The notes beneath the pieces were generated by a model. It did not search any database. It saw only the letters and a program-made list of their open reading frames with translations, and was not told the origin of the DNA. Source: Lachnospiraceae bacterium (GTDB lineage: Bacteria; Bacillota; Clostridia; Lachnospirales; Lachnospiraceae). Taken from it: a DNA stretch of 64,000 bases. The translations under genes and the position numbers were made by a program. The stretch covers positions 1-64,000 of the forward strand of contig CAJTCH010000011.1 of NCBI GenBank assembly GCA_910574715.1. The letters run 5' to 3'. Of this stretch, positions 1 through 8,743 are shown piece by piece. Every line of letters starts with the position of its first letter. Position 1 is the stretch's first letter.

Positions 1-296
1 TGTTGTCAATAGAACCGTGGAATACCGGAGCAGACGGTAGCGCCGTCTGTGAGGATATGCCGCGAAAGTCTATTGACATAAGGCTCACGGATTATCCTGT
101 TTAGCAGAAAATGGGCAACTGCGCCCTTTTCCTGCCTTCCGGCGAGGACGGGTTCGGGCAGAGCCCGAAAATGGGTCAAGGGACTGGTCCCTTGTGGGTT
201 CTTAGGGCAACGCCCTAAGCCCTCGGAGAGCTTTTCGGAATCAATATCTGCAGTTTTCAAGGTTCATTTGAGCCTATTTTTTTCAGCTCATTTTTT
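1..296 (+). repeat. Tandem-hairpin non-coding element
   Basis: No convincing gene lies here. The stretch is a series of inverted repeats. A 10-bp outer pair (4-13 with 69-78) encloses a 7-bp stem (31-37/43-49). It is followed by stems at 113-116/123-126, 153-159/163-169 (7 bp, 3-nt loop), 177-184/187-194 (8 bp) and 201-208/212-219 (8 bp, 3-nt loop). A short stem at 269-273/286-290 followed by six T at 291-296 looks like a plus-strand terminator. The arms differ from one another in sequence, so this is not one simple repeated palindrome. It could be a structured RNA or the edge of a mobile or repeat element. A minus-strand open frame of 84 codons crosses it but is probably not a gene. Confidence 0.55.
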
Positions 297-322
297 CATA
301 GATTACTTGACACTACCTTAAA

Positions 323-868
323 TTATTTTTCGATAGTAATCGTCATGTACATGGATACAGAACTTAAATCATTAAATTCTTCATCCACCAAATGGTAAGT
401 AATGATAGCATCATGAATCCCCTGTGATGGTGCAGTATCTAACTTGATGTCGGCTAAATGACTTCCAACTTCCAGATATGGAGATTTGAAAATATCCGTT
501 TCCGGATCATCTGCCAGGGCTATGGTGAAATAGACAGTATTCTGATTAGTCACAGCATTTTCTACATAAGCATTCGTAGAAGCTGAATTACTATCCGGAA
601 ATACCCAGTCCGTATTCATAGACACCTCGTAAGAACCGACAGGCGTCTTTGACTCTTCTTCCATTTGGCTAATGACTTCATCAACGTTATCCGGAGTCAC
701 AACATTATTGTACGGTTTGGCTTCCGGGCGCGGAAGAAGGTAAAGAATAATACCAATTAGAATGCCGATAATAATCACTGCGATAATGATTACTGCAATC
801 AAAGGTTTCTTGTTCTTATTTATCTTCGCCTGCTCGATGATGTTTTCATTAGCTGCATCCTTGGACAT
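323..868 (-). CDS. Membrane-anchored hypothetical protein, 181 aa
   Basis: Function not recognised. A lysine- and asparagine-rich cytoplasmic N-terminus of about 20 residues is followed by one strongly hydrophobic segment (about 22-45, rich in Ile). After it comes an extracytoplasmic, probably beta-rich domain of about 135 residues with no cysteine or clear catalytic motif. The topology is a type II or signal-anchor protein. The start ATG at 868 is preceded by AGAAAGGTGG at good spacing. It is divergent from the cysD operon, with about 170 bp between them, and shows no obvious link to sulfur metabolism. It may be a surface or envelope protein, which is inference only. Confidence 0.7.
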   Translation of the reverse strand: MSKDAANENIIEQAKINKNKKPLIAVIIIAVIIIGILIGIILYLLPRPEAKPYNNVVTPDNVDEVISQMEEESKTPVGSYEVSMNTDWVFPDSNSASTNAYVENAVTNQNTVYFTIALADDPETDIFKSPYLEVGSHLADIKLDTAPSQGIHDAIITYHLVDEEFNDLSSVSMYMTITIEK

Positions 869-967
869 AATAATATACCACCTTTCTGAAATCTACATTA
901 GTCCTATCGACATCCAGTTAAGAAAACATAAGGATTTTGGAAATAATAGTTTATATATTATATTATA

Positions 968-996
968 TTGTGAATCTGCTAATGATATGCTATAAT
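968..996 (+). promoter_or_regulatory. Sigma-A-type promoter for the cys operon
   Basis: TTGTGA (968-973), a 17-bp spacer and a perfect TATAAT (991-996) lie about 45 bp upstream of the cysD start. No clear repressor operator or riboswitch is visible in the short leader. Confidence 0.65.
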
Positions 997-1041
997 TCTG
1001 TCGATAGTGAAAGCTAGAAATGTTAAGGGAGGTAGGCAGCT

Positions 1042-1941
1042 TTGTCAGATATTTTACATTTGGATGCCCTGGAGGCAGAGGCAATCTATATCATGCGGGA
1101 GGTGGCGGCAGAGTGTGAGAAGCCGGTTATGCTGTATTCTATTGGAAAAGACAGTTCAGTTATGCTGCATCTTGCATTGAAGGCATTTTATCCGGAAAAG
1201 CCGCCTTTTCCATTCTTACATATAGATACAACCTGGAAATTTCACGAGATGATAGAGTTCCGAGACCGTATCGCCAGAGAAAAAGGGATAGAGATGTTGG
1301 TATATACGAATGAAGAGGGGGTTAAGGAAGGAATCAATCCCTTTGATCATGGGTCGGCGTATACAGATATTATGAAGACGCAGGCGTTGAAGCAGGCATT
1401 GTCTAAATATGGTTTTACGGCAGCGTTCGGGGGCGGACGGCGAGATGAAGAGAAGTCAAGGGCAAAGGAAAGGATCTTCTCTTTTCGTAACGCAGCTCAG
1501 GCGTGGGAGCCGAAGAACCAGAGACCGGAGATGTGGAATCAATTCAATACACAGATACATAAGGGAGAAAGTATCAGAGTATTTCCTTTGTCAAACTGGA
1601 CGGAGAAGGATATCTGGCAGTATATTGCCAGAGAGAAGATTGAGATTGTACCGCTCTATTTTGCGAAGGTCAGACCGATAGTATACCGGGACGGTAATAT
1701 CATTATGGTAGATGACGAACGGATGCGCCTGTTGCCGGAGGAGGAAGTCGTACAGCGGTGTGTGCGGTTTCGGACGCTGGGGTGTTATCCCCTGACCGGC
1801 GGTGTGGAATCGCAGGCAGATACGTTAAATGCCATTGTGGATGAGACGTTAGGAGCAGTAACTTCCGAACGAACAAGCCGTGTCATAGACCACGAGGCGG
1901 CAGGAAGCATGGAGAGGCGAAAAAAGGAGGGGTACTTCTAA
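1042..1941 (+). CDS. cysD: Sulfate adenylyltransferase subunit 2 (CysD)
   Basis: This is the catalytic small subunit of ATP sulfurylase, which forms adenosine 5'-phosphosulfate from ATP and sulfate together with the CysN GTPase. The 299-aa length is normal for the family. The PP-loop motif [10 protein letters not shown] (about residues 33-42) and the downstream [16 protein letters not shown] block are typical. The start is TTG at 1042, chosen because AAGGGAGG sits just upstream and the frame opens directly into the conserved helix. The gene is first in the operon, and cysN-cysC follows after two bases, so the two subunits should be made together. Confidence 0.93.
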   Translation: MSDILHLDALEAEAIYIMREVAAECEKPVMLYSIGKDSSVMLHLALKAFYPEKPPFPFLHIDTTWKFHEMIEFRDRIAREKGIEMLVYTNEEGVKEGINPFDHGSAYTDIMKTQALKQALSKYGFTAAFGGGRRDEEKSRAKERIFSFRNAAQAWEPKNQRPEMWNQFNTQIHKGESIRVFPLSNWTEKDIWQYIAREKIEIVPLYFAKVRPIVYRDGNIIMVDDERMRLLPEEEVVQRCVRFRTLGCYPLTGGVESQADTLNAIVDETLGAVTSERTSRVIDHEAAGSMERRKKEGYF

Positions 1942-1943
1942 AA

Positions 1944-3800
1944 ATGAAGAATGGATTGCTGAAATTTATTACTTGTGGAAGTGTAGATGACGGGAAGTCT
2001 ACCCTTATCGGGCATATGTTGTATGATGCCAAGCTGATTTTTGCAGATCAGGAGCGAGCGTTAGAGTTGGACAGCAAAGTTGGAAGCAGGGAGGGAAAGA
2101 TAGACTATTCCTTGCTTTTGGATGGGTTGATGGCGGAGCGCGAGCAGGGAATTACGATAGATGTCGCGTACCGTTACTTTACGACGGAGAGACGAAGTTT
2201 TATCGTGGCGGATACGCCGGGACATGAGGAATATACCCGTAATATGGCAGTCGGCGCTTCTTTTGCGGAGCTTGCTGTAATTTTGGTGGATGCCGCGCAG
2301 GGGATCCTGGTACAGACGAGGCGTCATGCAAGGATATGCAGTCTTATGGGAATAAGACATTTTTGCTTTGCGGTTAACAAGATGGATCTTGTTCATTATC
2401 AAGAATATGCATATAAGAAGATTGAAAAAGAGATAAGAAAGCTTGCCATTGATCTGGATCTTATGAGTGTAACCGTCATACCAGTATCTGCGACAGAAGG
2501 GGACAATGTTACGAAAAAGTCGATCCCTATGTCATGGTATCACGGAAAGACGCTTCTTGAATATTTGGAAGAAGTGAATATTGATATCGGGACGGAAGAA
2601 GAAGGATTCGTTATGCCGGTTCAGCGGGTATGCCGGCCGAATCATATGTTTCGGGGATATCAGGGACAAGTTGCAGCAGGATGCATTTCTAAAGGAGATT
2701 CGCTTACTGTATTGCCGAGCGGCGAAAGTGCAGAGGTACAGTCCATTCTATTGACAGACAGAGAAGTAAAGACTGTGAAGAAAGGGGATCCCGTAACGAT
2801 CCAGCTGAATAAAGAGATTGATGTATCCAGAGGCTGTGTATTTGTCCGGGGGACACAGATAAAGGTCAGCAATATGTTCTCTGCATCATTATTGTGGATG
2901 GATGATTCAGAGCTGGTACAGGGGAAGAATTTCCTGATTAAAATAGGAACGAAATTGCTTCCGGCAACCGTCATGAAGGTAAAATACAAGGTAGATATCC
3001 ATACGGGGGAACATCTGAGGGCTTCGAAGTTATATAAGAATGAGATTGCAGTGTGTGATATCGTAACGGCAGAAGAAATTGTGTACGATACATTTACGAA
3101 ACATAAAGATATCGGCTGCTTTGTGTTGATAGACAGGGTGACGAACATGACGTCCGCCTGTGGCGTGATCAGACATTCTCTTCGCAGATCTGAGAATATT
3201 GTATGGCAGAAGTTGGACATTACCCGGGAAATCAGGGCGGTGAAGATGGGGCAAAGACCGGTCACGCTTTGGTTTACCGGATTGTCAGGCGCAGGCAAGT
3301 CCGCGTTGGCGAATGAGATAGAGAAGGCGTTGAGTATATCCGGGAGATATACGATGCTGTTGGACGGCGATAATGTCCGTATGGGGCTTAACAGCAATCT
3401 GGGATTTGAAGAACAGGATCGGATTGAGAATATCCGGAGAATTGCGGAAGTGGCAAAGCTTATGAATGACGCAGGATTAATCGTGCTGACTTCTTTTATC
3501 TCTCCATTCAAGAATGATCGTGAAAGGGCGCGTGCAATCGTCGGAGAAGAGAATTTTATAGAAATATATGTCAGCACTCCGCTTGAAGAGTGTGAAAAGA
3601 GGGATGTAAAAGGGCTTTATAAAAAAGCGAGGAATGGAGAGATTCCTAATTTTACAGGTATTTCAAGTCCTTATGAGGAGCCGGAGCGCGCAGAAATCAG
3701 GATAGATACGACAGAAGTATCGTTGGAAGAGGCTGTGAAATATGTTTTGGGGGAAATAGAAAACTATATCAATAAAAATAACAAGAGGTGTGATCTGTGA
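1944..3800 (+). CDS. cysNC: Bifunctional CysN-CysC: ATP sulfurylase GTPase / APS kinase
   Basis: A 618-aa fusion. The first ~430 residues are an EF-Tu-like GTPase, the regulatory subunit of ATP sulfurylase: P-loop GSVDDGKST, G3 DTPGHEEY, G4 NKMD. From about 435 onward is an APS kinase with P-loop GLSGAGKS, the DGDN motif and the FISPF segment; it phosphorylates APS to PAPS. The NodQ/CysNC arrangement is well known. Together with CysD it should convert sulfate to PAPS in the cytoplasm. No PAPS reductase or sulfotransferase is present in this window, so whether PAPS goes to assimilation or to sulfation cannot be decided here. Its stop overlaps the next start (GTGA). Confidence 0.93.
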   Translation: MKNGLLKFITCGSVDDGKSTLIGHMLYDAKLIFADQERALELDSKVGSREGKIDYSLLLDGLMAEREQGITIDVAYRYFTTERRSFIVADTPGHEEYTRNMAVGASFAELAVILVDAAQGILVQTRRHARICSLMGIRHFCFAVNKMDLVHYQEYAYKKIEKEIRKLAIDLDLMSVTVIPVSATEGDNVTKKSIPMSWYHGKTLLEYLEEVNIDIGTEEEGFVMPVQRVCRPNHMFRGYQGQVAAGCISKGDSLTVLPSGESAEVQSILLTDREVKTVKKGDPVTIQLNKEIDVSRGCVFVRGTQIKVSNMFSASLLWMDDSELVQGKNFLIKIGTKLLPATVMKVKYKVDIHTGEHLRASKLYKNEIAVCDIVTAEEIVYDTFTKHKDIGCFVLIDRVTNMTSACGVIRHSLRRSENIVWQKLDITREIRAVKMGQRPVTLWFTGLSGAGKSALANEIEKALSISGRYTMLLDGDNVRMGLNSNLGFEEQDRIENIRRIAEVAKLMNDAGLIVLTSFISPFKNDRERARAIVGEENFIEIYVSTPLEECEKRDVKGLYKKARNGEIPNFTGISSPYEEPERAEIRIDTTEVSLEEAVKYVLGEIENYINKNNKRCDL

Positions 3801-4801
3801 GATTTTGCAAGAGAGAGATAGAAAAGTATAGATATTTTGCAAAAATGGCTTTTGCAGGCGCCGTTTGTCTTTTGATGTGTGCGGGTTGTGGAGAGAAGCA
3901 GACACAGGATAAAGCGGTGAATATAGCGTATTTCCCCAATATCACGCATAGCCAGGCGCTTATGATTAAGAATGAAGGGACATTAGAGAAAGCGTTGGGG
4001 GATGATGTTAAGGTCAATTGGACCTCTTTTAACGCCGGACCCGACGAAGTAACCGCGTTATTTTCCGGGGATATTGATATCGGCTATATCGGTCCGATCC
4101 CAGCAATCAGCGCGAATGTAAAGTCAAAAGGTGACGTTGTGGTTGTATCCGGATGCTCAGACGGCGGGATGATGCTTCTTGCTTCACCGGACAGCGGGAT
4201 AGAAAATGTCTCTGATCTTGCAGGGAAAAATGTTGCAGTTCCGCAGATCGGTAATACGCAGCATTTGGTTTTCTTAGACTTATTGGCTGAGAATGATCTG
4301 GCGACGACGGAGGCAGGCGGTAATGTTACGGTGACGGCGACGGCGAATGCCTATATCCTCCAGTTGATGCAGAATGGTGAGATCGACGCGGCGTGCGTTC
4401 CGGAACCCTGGGCGGAGACGTTGATCAACGAATGCGGCGCGAAAGTGATATGTGATGAAAATGAAGTCTGGAGCAAAGGATCTTATCCGGTTGCCGTTGT
4501 AGTGGCGCGGAAAGAGTTTATGGAAGAGAATCCAGACATTGTAAATAAGTTTCTTAAGGTTCATGAAGAGACAACGGATTATCTGAATGGAAATGCGAAA
4601 GAAGCAATGACAGCTATTAATGAAGAGATTGAGCTTGCGACGGATAAGTCCATCGCGGTAGATATACTGGAGGCATCTTTAGAACACATTACATTCAATT
4701 CTGATATAAATGCCGATACGGTGAATGCATTTTCAGAGATATGTGTACGTGAAGGATTTACGGCAGAAAGTCCATATGAGGGATTCTTGAAGTTGCAATA
4801 G
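3797..4801 (+). CDS. Sulfonate/sulfate-type ABC transporter substrate-binding lipoprotein
   Basis: A 334-aa extracytoplasmic solute-binding protein of the SsuA/TauA/NrtA (NMT1-like) class. It has a charged N-terminus, a hydrophobic segment and a lipobox with the lipidated cysteine at about residue 31 (LMCAGC), then the typical opening strand NIAYFPN and the GYIGP element. The start is GTG at 3797, overlapping the cysNC stop by 4 bp, so the two are translationally coupled. The ATPase and permease follow. The position behind cysD-cysNC argues for import of sulfate or an organosulfonate; the exact ligand cannot be read from sequence. Confidence 0.87.
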   Translation: MRFCKREIEKYRYFAKMAFAGAVCLLMCAGCGEKQTQDKAVNIAYFPNITHSQALMIKNEGTLEKALGDDVKVNWTSFNAGPDEVTALFSGDIDIGYIGPIPAISANVKSKGDVVVVSGCSDGGMMLLASPDSGIENVSDLAGKNVAVPQIGNTQHLVFLDLLAENDLATTEAGGNVTVTATANAYILQLMQNGEIDAACVPEPWAETLINECGAKVICDENEVWSKGSYPVAVVVARKEFMEENPDIVNKFLKVHEETTDYLNGNAKEAMTAINEEIELATDKSIAVDILEASLEHITFNSDINADTVNAFSEICVREGFTAESPYEGFLKLQ

Positions 4802-4839
4802 CGCAGGATTGGTTTGGTATGACATGAAAGGTGGTAAAT

Positions 4840-5607
4840 GTGTTGCTTGAATTAAAAAATGTATCAAAGCAATACCAACAGCAGGGCGGTGAAGTACTGA
4901 CTTCCGTATCTCTTAAGATAGAGGATGGCGAGTTTTTTGGTATCGTTGGTCCGTCCGGATGTGGGAAAACGACGCTTCTTAATTTGATCGCGGGTCTGGA
5001 ACTGCCAACAGAAGGAAAGATTCTTATGGATGGCAAACCGATTGTTGGTCCGGGGAATGACCGGATTATGATGTTTCAGGATGCGGCGTTATTTCCATGG
5101 CTGAATGTGATCGAAAATGTGAAATTCGGATTAGATGTGATCGGCTGCTCCAAAGAAGAACAGGATGAGCGGGCGCATCAATATCTAAAACTTGTTAAAT
5201 TAGATAGATTCTGCAATTATCGTGTGCATGAGATCTCAGGAGGGATGAAGCAGAGGGCTGCCCTTGCGCGGGCGCTGGCGATGGATTGCCGGATTCTTTT
5301 GATGGATGAACCATTTTCGGCGCTTGATAAGCAGACAACTAATCTGTTAAGAGAAGAACTGGCAGAAATCTGTGCTGAGGCAAGGCGGACGATGATTTTG
5401 GTAACGCACAGTGTGGAGGAGGCGGTATTTCTATCAGATCAGGTTGCCGTGATCGGAGCCGGAAAGACAGGTTTGAAAAAAGTATATTCCATAGATCTCC
5501 CAAGACCGAGACATATAGAGTCAGAAGAATTTTTGAGACTTAGAAGAAAGATACTTGATGATGTTAGGATTGAGGTGGAACAGAGTGAACAGGGAGAGTT
5601 TGATTAA
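4840..5607 (+). CDS. ABC transporter ATP-binding protein (SsuB/TauB type)
   Basis: Cytoplasmic ATPase of the importer. Walker A GPSGCGKTT, Q-loop FQDAALFPW, signature ISGGMKQR, Walker B ILLMDEPFSALD and H-loop THSVEEA are all intact. The frame is open from a GTG at 4831, but the Shine-Dalgarno AAAGGTGG lies at 4827-4834 and would overlap that start. GTG 4840 (or TTG 4843) is therefore preferred. About 255 aa, normal for nitrate/sulfonate/taurine ATPases. It overlaps the permease gene by about 20 bp, indicating coupled expression. Confidence 0.9.
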   Translation: MLLELKNVSKQYQQQGGEVLTSVSLKIEDGEFFGIVGPSGCGKTTLLNLIAGLELPTEGKILMDGKPIVGPGNDRIMMFQDAALFPWLNVIENVKFGLDVIGCSKEEQDERAHQYLKLVKLDRFCNYRVHEISGGMKQRAALARALAMDCRILLMDEPFSALDKQTTNLLREELAEICAEARRTMILVTHSVEEAVFLSDQVAVIGAGKTGLKKVYSIDLPRPRHIESEEFLRLRRKILDDVRIEVEQSEQGEFD

Positions 5608-6382
5608 GAAAATTTTCAGTAAAGAGAAGTTTCTTGTCGGAATTTTTTATGTTGCGTTGGTTGTTGCATGGCAGCTGCTGTACTGGCTTGGGACGGTACA
5701 GTTTGGATGGTGGAAAAGCTATGCATTTCCCAGTCCGTTAGGTGTGGTGGAATCCTGTAAAAGTCTGATAGAAAAAGGGACTCTGCTCCAGGCGTTCTTA
5801 TATAGCATTGTTAGAGGTGCGGTTGGATTTGGGCTGTCGGTAGTGTTGGGACTTATGATGGGGATTCTGCTGTCGCTGAGCGAGAAAATTCATCACTGTC
5901 TGCACCCATTGCTGTTAGGATTACAGACACTTCCTAGTATTTGTTGGGTTCCGTTTGCTATATTGTGGTTCGGGTTGGATGAGAGTGCGATTTTGTTTGT
6001 AGTAGTTATGGGTTCGGCTTTTAGTGTTGCTTTGTCAGTGAGGAATGGAATCAGGAATGTGAATCCATTATGGATTAAAGTGGCAAGAACGATGGGAGCA
6101 GATAAGAAAAAGCTATATACGAAAGTTATAATTCCGGCAGCTATGCCAGAATTCATGGAAGGACTAAGACAGGGGTGGTCGTTCGCGTGGAGAGCGCTGA
6201 TGTCCGGTGAAGTTATGAGCGCTACAGTGGGATTAGGACATACTCTTCTGGTGGGAAGGGATCTTGCAGATATTAACCAGGTGATGTTGGTGATGATTGT
6301 AATTGTGGTAATTGGGATTGTGATTGACAGGTTTGTGTTTGGGAGAATTGAGGATAGGATGTTTAGGAAGAGGGGATTGTAG
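5585..6382 (+). CDS. ABC transporter permease (SsuC/TauC type)
   Basis: Inner-membrane permease of about 265 aa with some six hydrophobic segments. It carries the BPD-type coupling region (ARTMGADKKKLYTKVIIPAA), the EAA loop that contacts the ATPase. The start GTG at 5585 is chosen because GAGGTGG at 5572-5578 gives good spacing; a longer frame from 5555 would bury this ribosome site in codons. It is the last gene of the sulfur operon. The next gene starts 33 bp downstream with a clear drop in GC content. Confidence 0.9.
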   Translation: MNRESLIKKIFSKEKFLVGIFYVALVVAWQLLYWLGTVQFGWWKSYAFPSPLGVVESCKSLIEKGTLLQAFLYSIVRGAVGFGLSVVLGLMMGILLSLSEKIHHCLHPLLLGLQTLPSICWVPFAILWFGLDESAILFVVVMGSAFSVALSVRNGIRNVNPLWIKVARTMGADKKKLYTKVIIPAAMPEFMEGLRQGWSFAWRALMSGEVMSATVGLGHTLLVGRDLADINQVMLVMIVIVVIGIVIDRFVFGRIEDRMFRKRGL

Positions 6383-6415
6383 TGATGAAATATAATCTAA
6401 ACAGGAGAACAAAAT

Positions 6416-7600
6416 ATGTATACCAGTCAATCATTAGATAAAAGAAGGATTGAAAGAGATAGACTATTTTCGACATGTACTTTGATGCAGGGGAAAATGG
6501 TTTCATTTACAACTTTTAAGAAAATTCCAATCGTGGTAGAGTTACACACCGGAACGATAACAATATTAGATGATTTAGAAAATTATGATTCTGAATTTTG
6601 TTCAGATTATATGTTTAGCATAGAAGATGATATATTTGTCTTAGAGTTGAATGGAAAACGAATGATGAAGTTAAATATAACAGATAGAAAATGCAGTTAT
6701 TTTGACATTTTTTGTAATAGTAAAGACTGGAACAATTATGCAGCATTTGCGTATTTTGAAAAGAGTATTTATATTTTTCCGACATATTCAGATGGATTTG
6801 TACAAATGGATCTGGGAACGGGGAGAGTGAAAAAAAAGAAGAAATTGCATTCTGTTATGAAGGAGAAAAATAAAAATCTAGGAGAAGAGTATACAGATTT
6901 TTGGCGTGGATGTCAGTTGGAGAATAAGGTGTGGCTTTTTCCGAGGTATGGGAGTCAAGTTATTGTGTATGATATGGAAAATGACACTTGGACTGAGTAT
7001 ATTCTTGCAGTGGAGATTAAAGAATGTATACACGTGATGTCATATGGGGGATATATCTATATATTGAATGTAGAAGGAATAATTTATCGTTGGGATATGA
7101 TAAATGGGGAAGTAGAAAGAATAGCAGATTGTAGCAGTAACAACAATAAAACAGGGTGTTCTTTTTCGCGTATTGCGGTGACAGATAAAGGGATTTTTTT
7201 ATTACCTGCATTTAGTGAAGATATTTTGTATATAGATTTGGATACAAAAGGAATAAAAAAGTATGATGCATACCCAAAGGATTATCAATATTATGGTCCC
7301 CAAGGGTGGAGTAAGTTCTATGGATATTGTGAAGATGGTGATCAATATTATTTTGCAATGCGTTCAGCAAACTATATCTTGTCTATAAGCAAAAAAGATG
7401 GGATGGAAAAATGGATAAAGGCAAAGCTATTACCTTATAAAGAATATAAAAAAGTATATATTCATTATAATAAGAAAAAAATTTTTGAAACAGAATGCAA
7501 CATAGACGATATGTTGTCTTATATACAACGAGATTCTGCAGAAAGGCAATGTGGGAAGAAGTTTCTAAAGGGTAGAGAAATCTGGGAATGCGTAAAATAA
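6416..7600 (+). CDS. Beta-propeller-like protein of unknown function, 394 aa
   Basis: Not a named family that I can place with certainty. The sequence shows repeated units in which a hydrophobic strand (IYIFPTYSDGF, VWLFPRYGSQVIVYD, IYILNVEGIIYRWD, GIFLLPAFSEDILYIDL) is followed by an Asp-x-Asp/Asn-x-x-Thr/Gly turn. This is the pattern of kelch/WD-like propeller blades, roughly six copies. There is no signal peptide, so it is cytoplasmic. The ATG at 6416 has ACAGGAG upstream. It is the first gene of the AT-rich glycan locus and is followed 31 bp later by an FkbM methyltransferase. A scaffold or carbohydrate-related role is inference from context only. Confidence 0.6.
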   Translation: MYTSQSLDKRRIERDRLFSTCTLMQGKMVSFTTFKKIPIVVELHTGTITILDDLENYDSEFCSDYMFSIEDDIFVLELNGKRMMKLNITDRKCSYFDIFCNSKDWNNYAAFAYFEKSIYIFPTYSDGFVQMDLGTGRVKKKKKLHSVMKEKNKNLGEEYTDFWRGCQLENKVWLFPRYGSQVIVYDMENDTWTEYILAVEIKECIHVMSYGGYIYILNVEGIIYRWDMINGEVERIADCSSNNNKTGCSFSRIAVTDKGIFLLPAFSEDILYIDLDTKGIKKYDAYPKDYQYYGPQGWSKFYGYCEDGDQYYFAMRSANYILSISKKDGMEKWIKAKLLPYKEYKKVYIHYNKKKIFETECNIDDMLSYIQRDSAERQCGKKFLKGREIWECVK

Positions 7601-7631
7601 TATAATGAAAACAACAGGAGCGGTAAAGCGT

Positions 7632-8693
7632 ATGGGATATTATGAGAAGCTATTAGATTTGAAAAAAATTAGAGATTTAATGCTAGATGATAAATCGAAA
7701 ATACTTTTTGATGCAAAAATTGATTATATGATAACAAGAAATAGAGAACAATTTTATAATATAATTGATGCATTAGAAAAAAATTGGTATTGTCAGGAGT
7801 TAAATGAAATCTTAGCAAGAGTAGATATTAAGGGGATTATAATTTTTGGATGCGGACATGATGGTAAAAGAACAAAAAAAGTTTTAGAATTATGTAATTA
7901 TCAGCCTACATATTTCTGTGACAGTGATATTTCTAAGGTTGGAAGTAAGGTGGAAGGAATAAATGTAATTTCTGCTGAAGAATTAACAGAAAAATATAAC
8001 GATTATTTAATTGTGTTGGGATCTGAGAAATATGCAGAAGAAATGTTTCATTTCCTAATGGAAAAAAGATTTCCGATAGAGAAAATTTTATATTCAAAAT
8101 ATGGAATGGTATTAGCGCGCCGTGGAAAACAATATTTTGATATGTTTTTACCAGAAGATGGAGAAGTGTTTATTGATGGGGGAGGGTATAATGGAAATAC
8201 AGTGTCTGACTTTGTTGAATGGTCTCGTGAAGAATATAAAAAAGTATATGTATTTGAACCAATATTTGATATGTCTCAAGTGATAAAAGGAAGAATTGAG
8301 AGAGAAAAGATTACAGGAGTTGAGTTATATAATAATGCTCTATGGAACAAAAAAGAAGATTTACTTTTTGTAGAAGCAGAAGCGGGATCTCATATAGCAG
8401 AAGTGGGAAATTCTGTTGTTAAGGGTGTAACCTTAGATGAAATAATAAAAGATGAGAAAGTTACATATATCAAATTGGACGTAGAAGGAAGTGAATTAAA
8501 GGCTTTAGAGGGAGCAAAAAATACAATAAAGAAGAATAAACCGAGATTAGCAATTTGTATATATCATAAGCCAGAGGATATTTTAGAATTACCACTATAT
8601 ATTTTGAACTTGGTGCCAGAATATAAGTTTTATATAAGACACTATTGTTCTTGTATGTGGGAGACAGTATTATATGCGGTAATTCCAGAATGA
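7632..8693 (+). CDS. FkbM-family methyltransferase with N-terminal Rossmann-like module
   Basis: Two parts. Residues ~60-150 hold a PglD-N-like module (IIIFGCGHDGKR, then FCDSDISKVGSKVEGINVIS). The C-terminal ~210 residues are an FkbM SAM-dependent methyltransferase: EVFIDGGGYNGNT (SAM loop), VFEPI, and IKLDVEGSELKALEGA, the family's most diagnostic motif. FkbM enzymes O-methylate sugars and other small molecules. The frame is open from ATG 7605 without a ribosome site; ATG 7632 follows ACAGGAG and is preferred. Codon use is AT-rich like the three following genes. Confidence 0.83.
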   Translation: MGYYEKLLDLKKIRDLMLDDKSKILFDAKIDYMITRNREQFYNIIDALEKNWYCQELNEILARVDIKGIIIFGCGHDGKRTKKVLELCNYQPTYFCDSDISKVGSKVEGINVISAEELTEKYNDYLIVLGSEKYAEEMFHFLMEKRFPIEKILYSKYGMVLARRGKQYFDMFLPEDGEVFIDGGGYNGNTVSDFVEWSREEYKKVYVFEPIFDMSQVIKGRIEREKITGVELYNNALWNKKEDLLFVEAEAGSHIAEVGNSVVKGVTLDEIIKDEKVTYIKLDVEGSELKALEGAKNTIKKNKPRLAICIYHKPEDILELPLYILNLVPEYKFYIRHYCSCMWETVLYAVIPE

Positions 8694-8743
8694 ATTGTCA
8701 AATTTTATGAAAATGTGACATTTAAAAGGGAAAGGATAGTTTA

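Noticed and set aside
6..260. 84-codon minus-strand frame in the hairpin region
   Set aside because: It lies wholly across a run of inverted repeats, has no ribosome site and no recognisable domain; the hairpins explain the sequence better.
2660..3577. 305-codon frame antisense to cysN-cysC
   Set aside because: The sense strand has full GTPase and APS kinase motifs; the antisense product is low-complexity and Ser/Ile-rich, as expected for a shadow.
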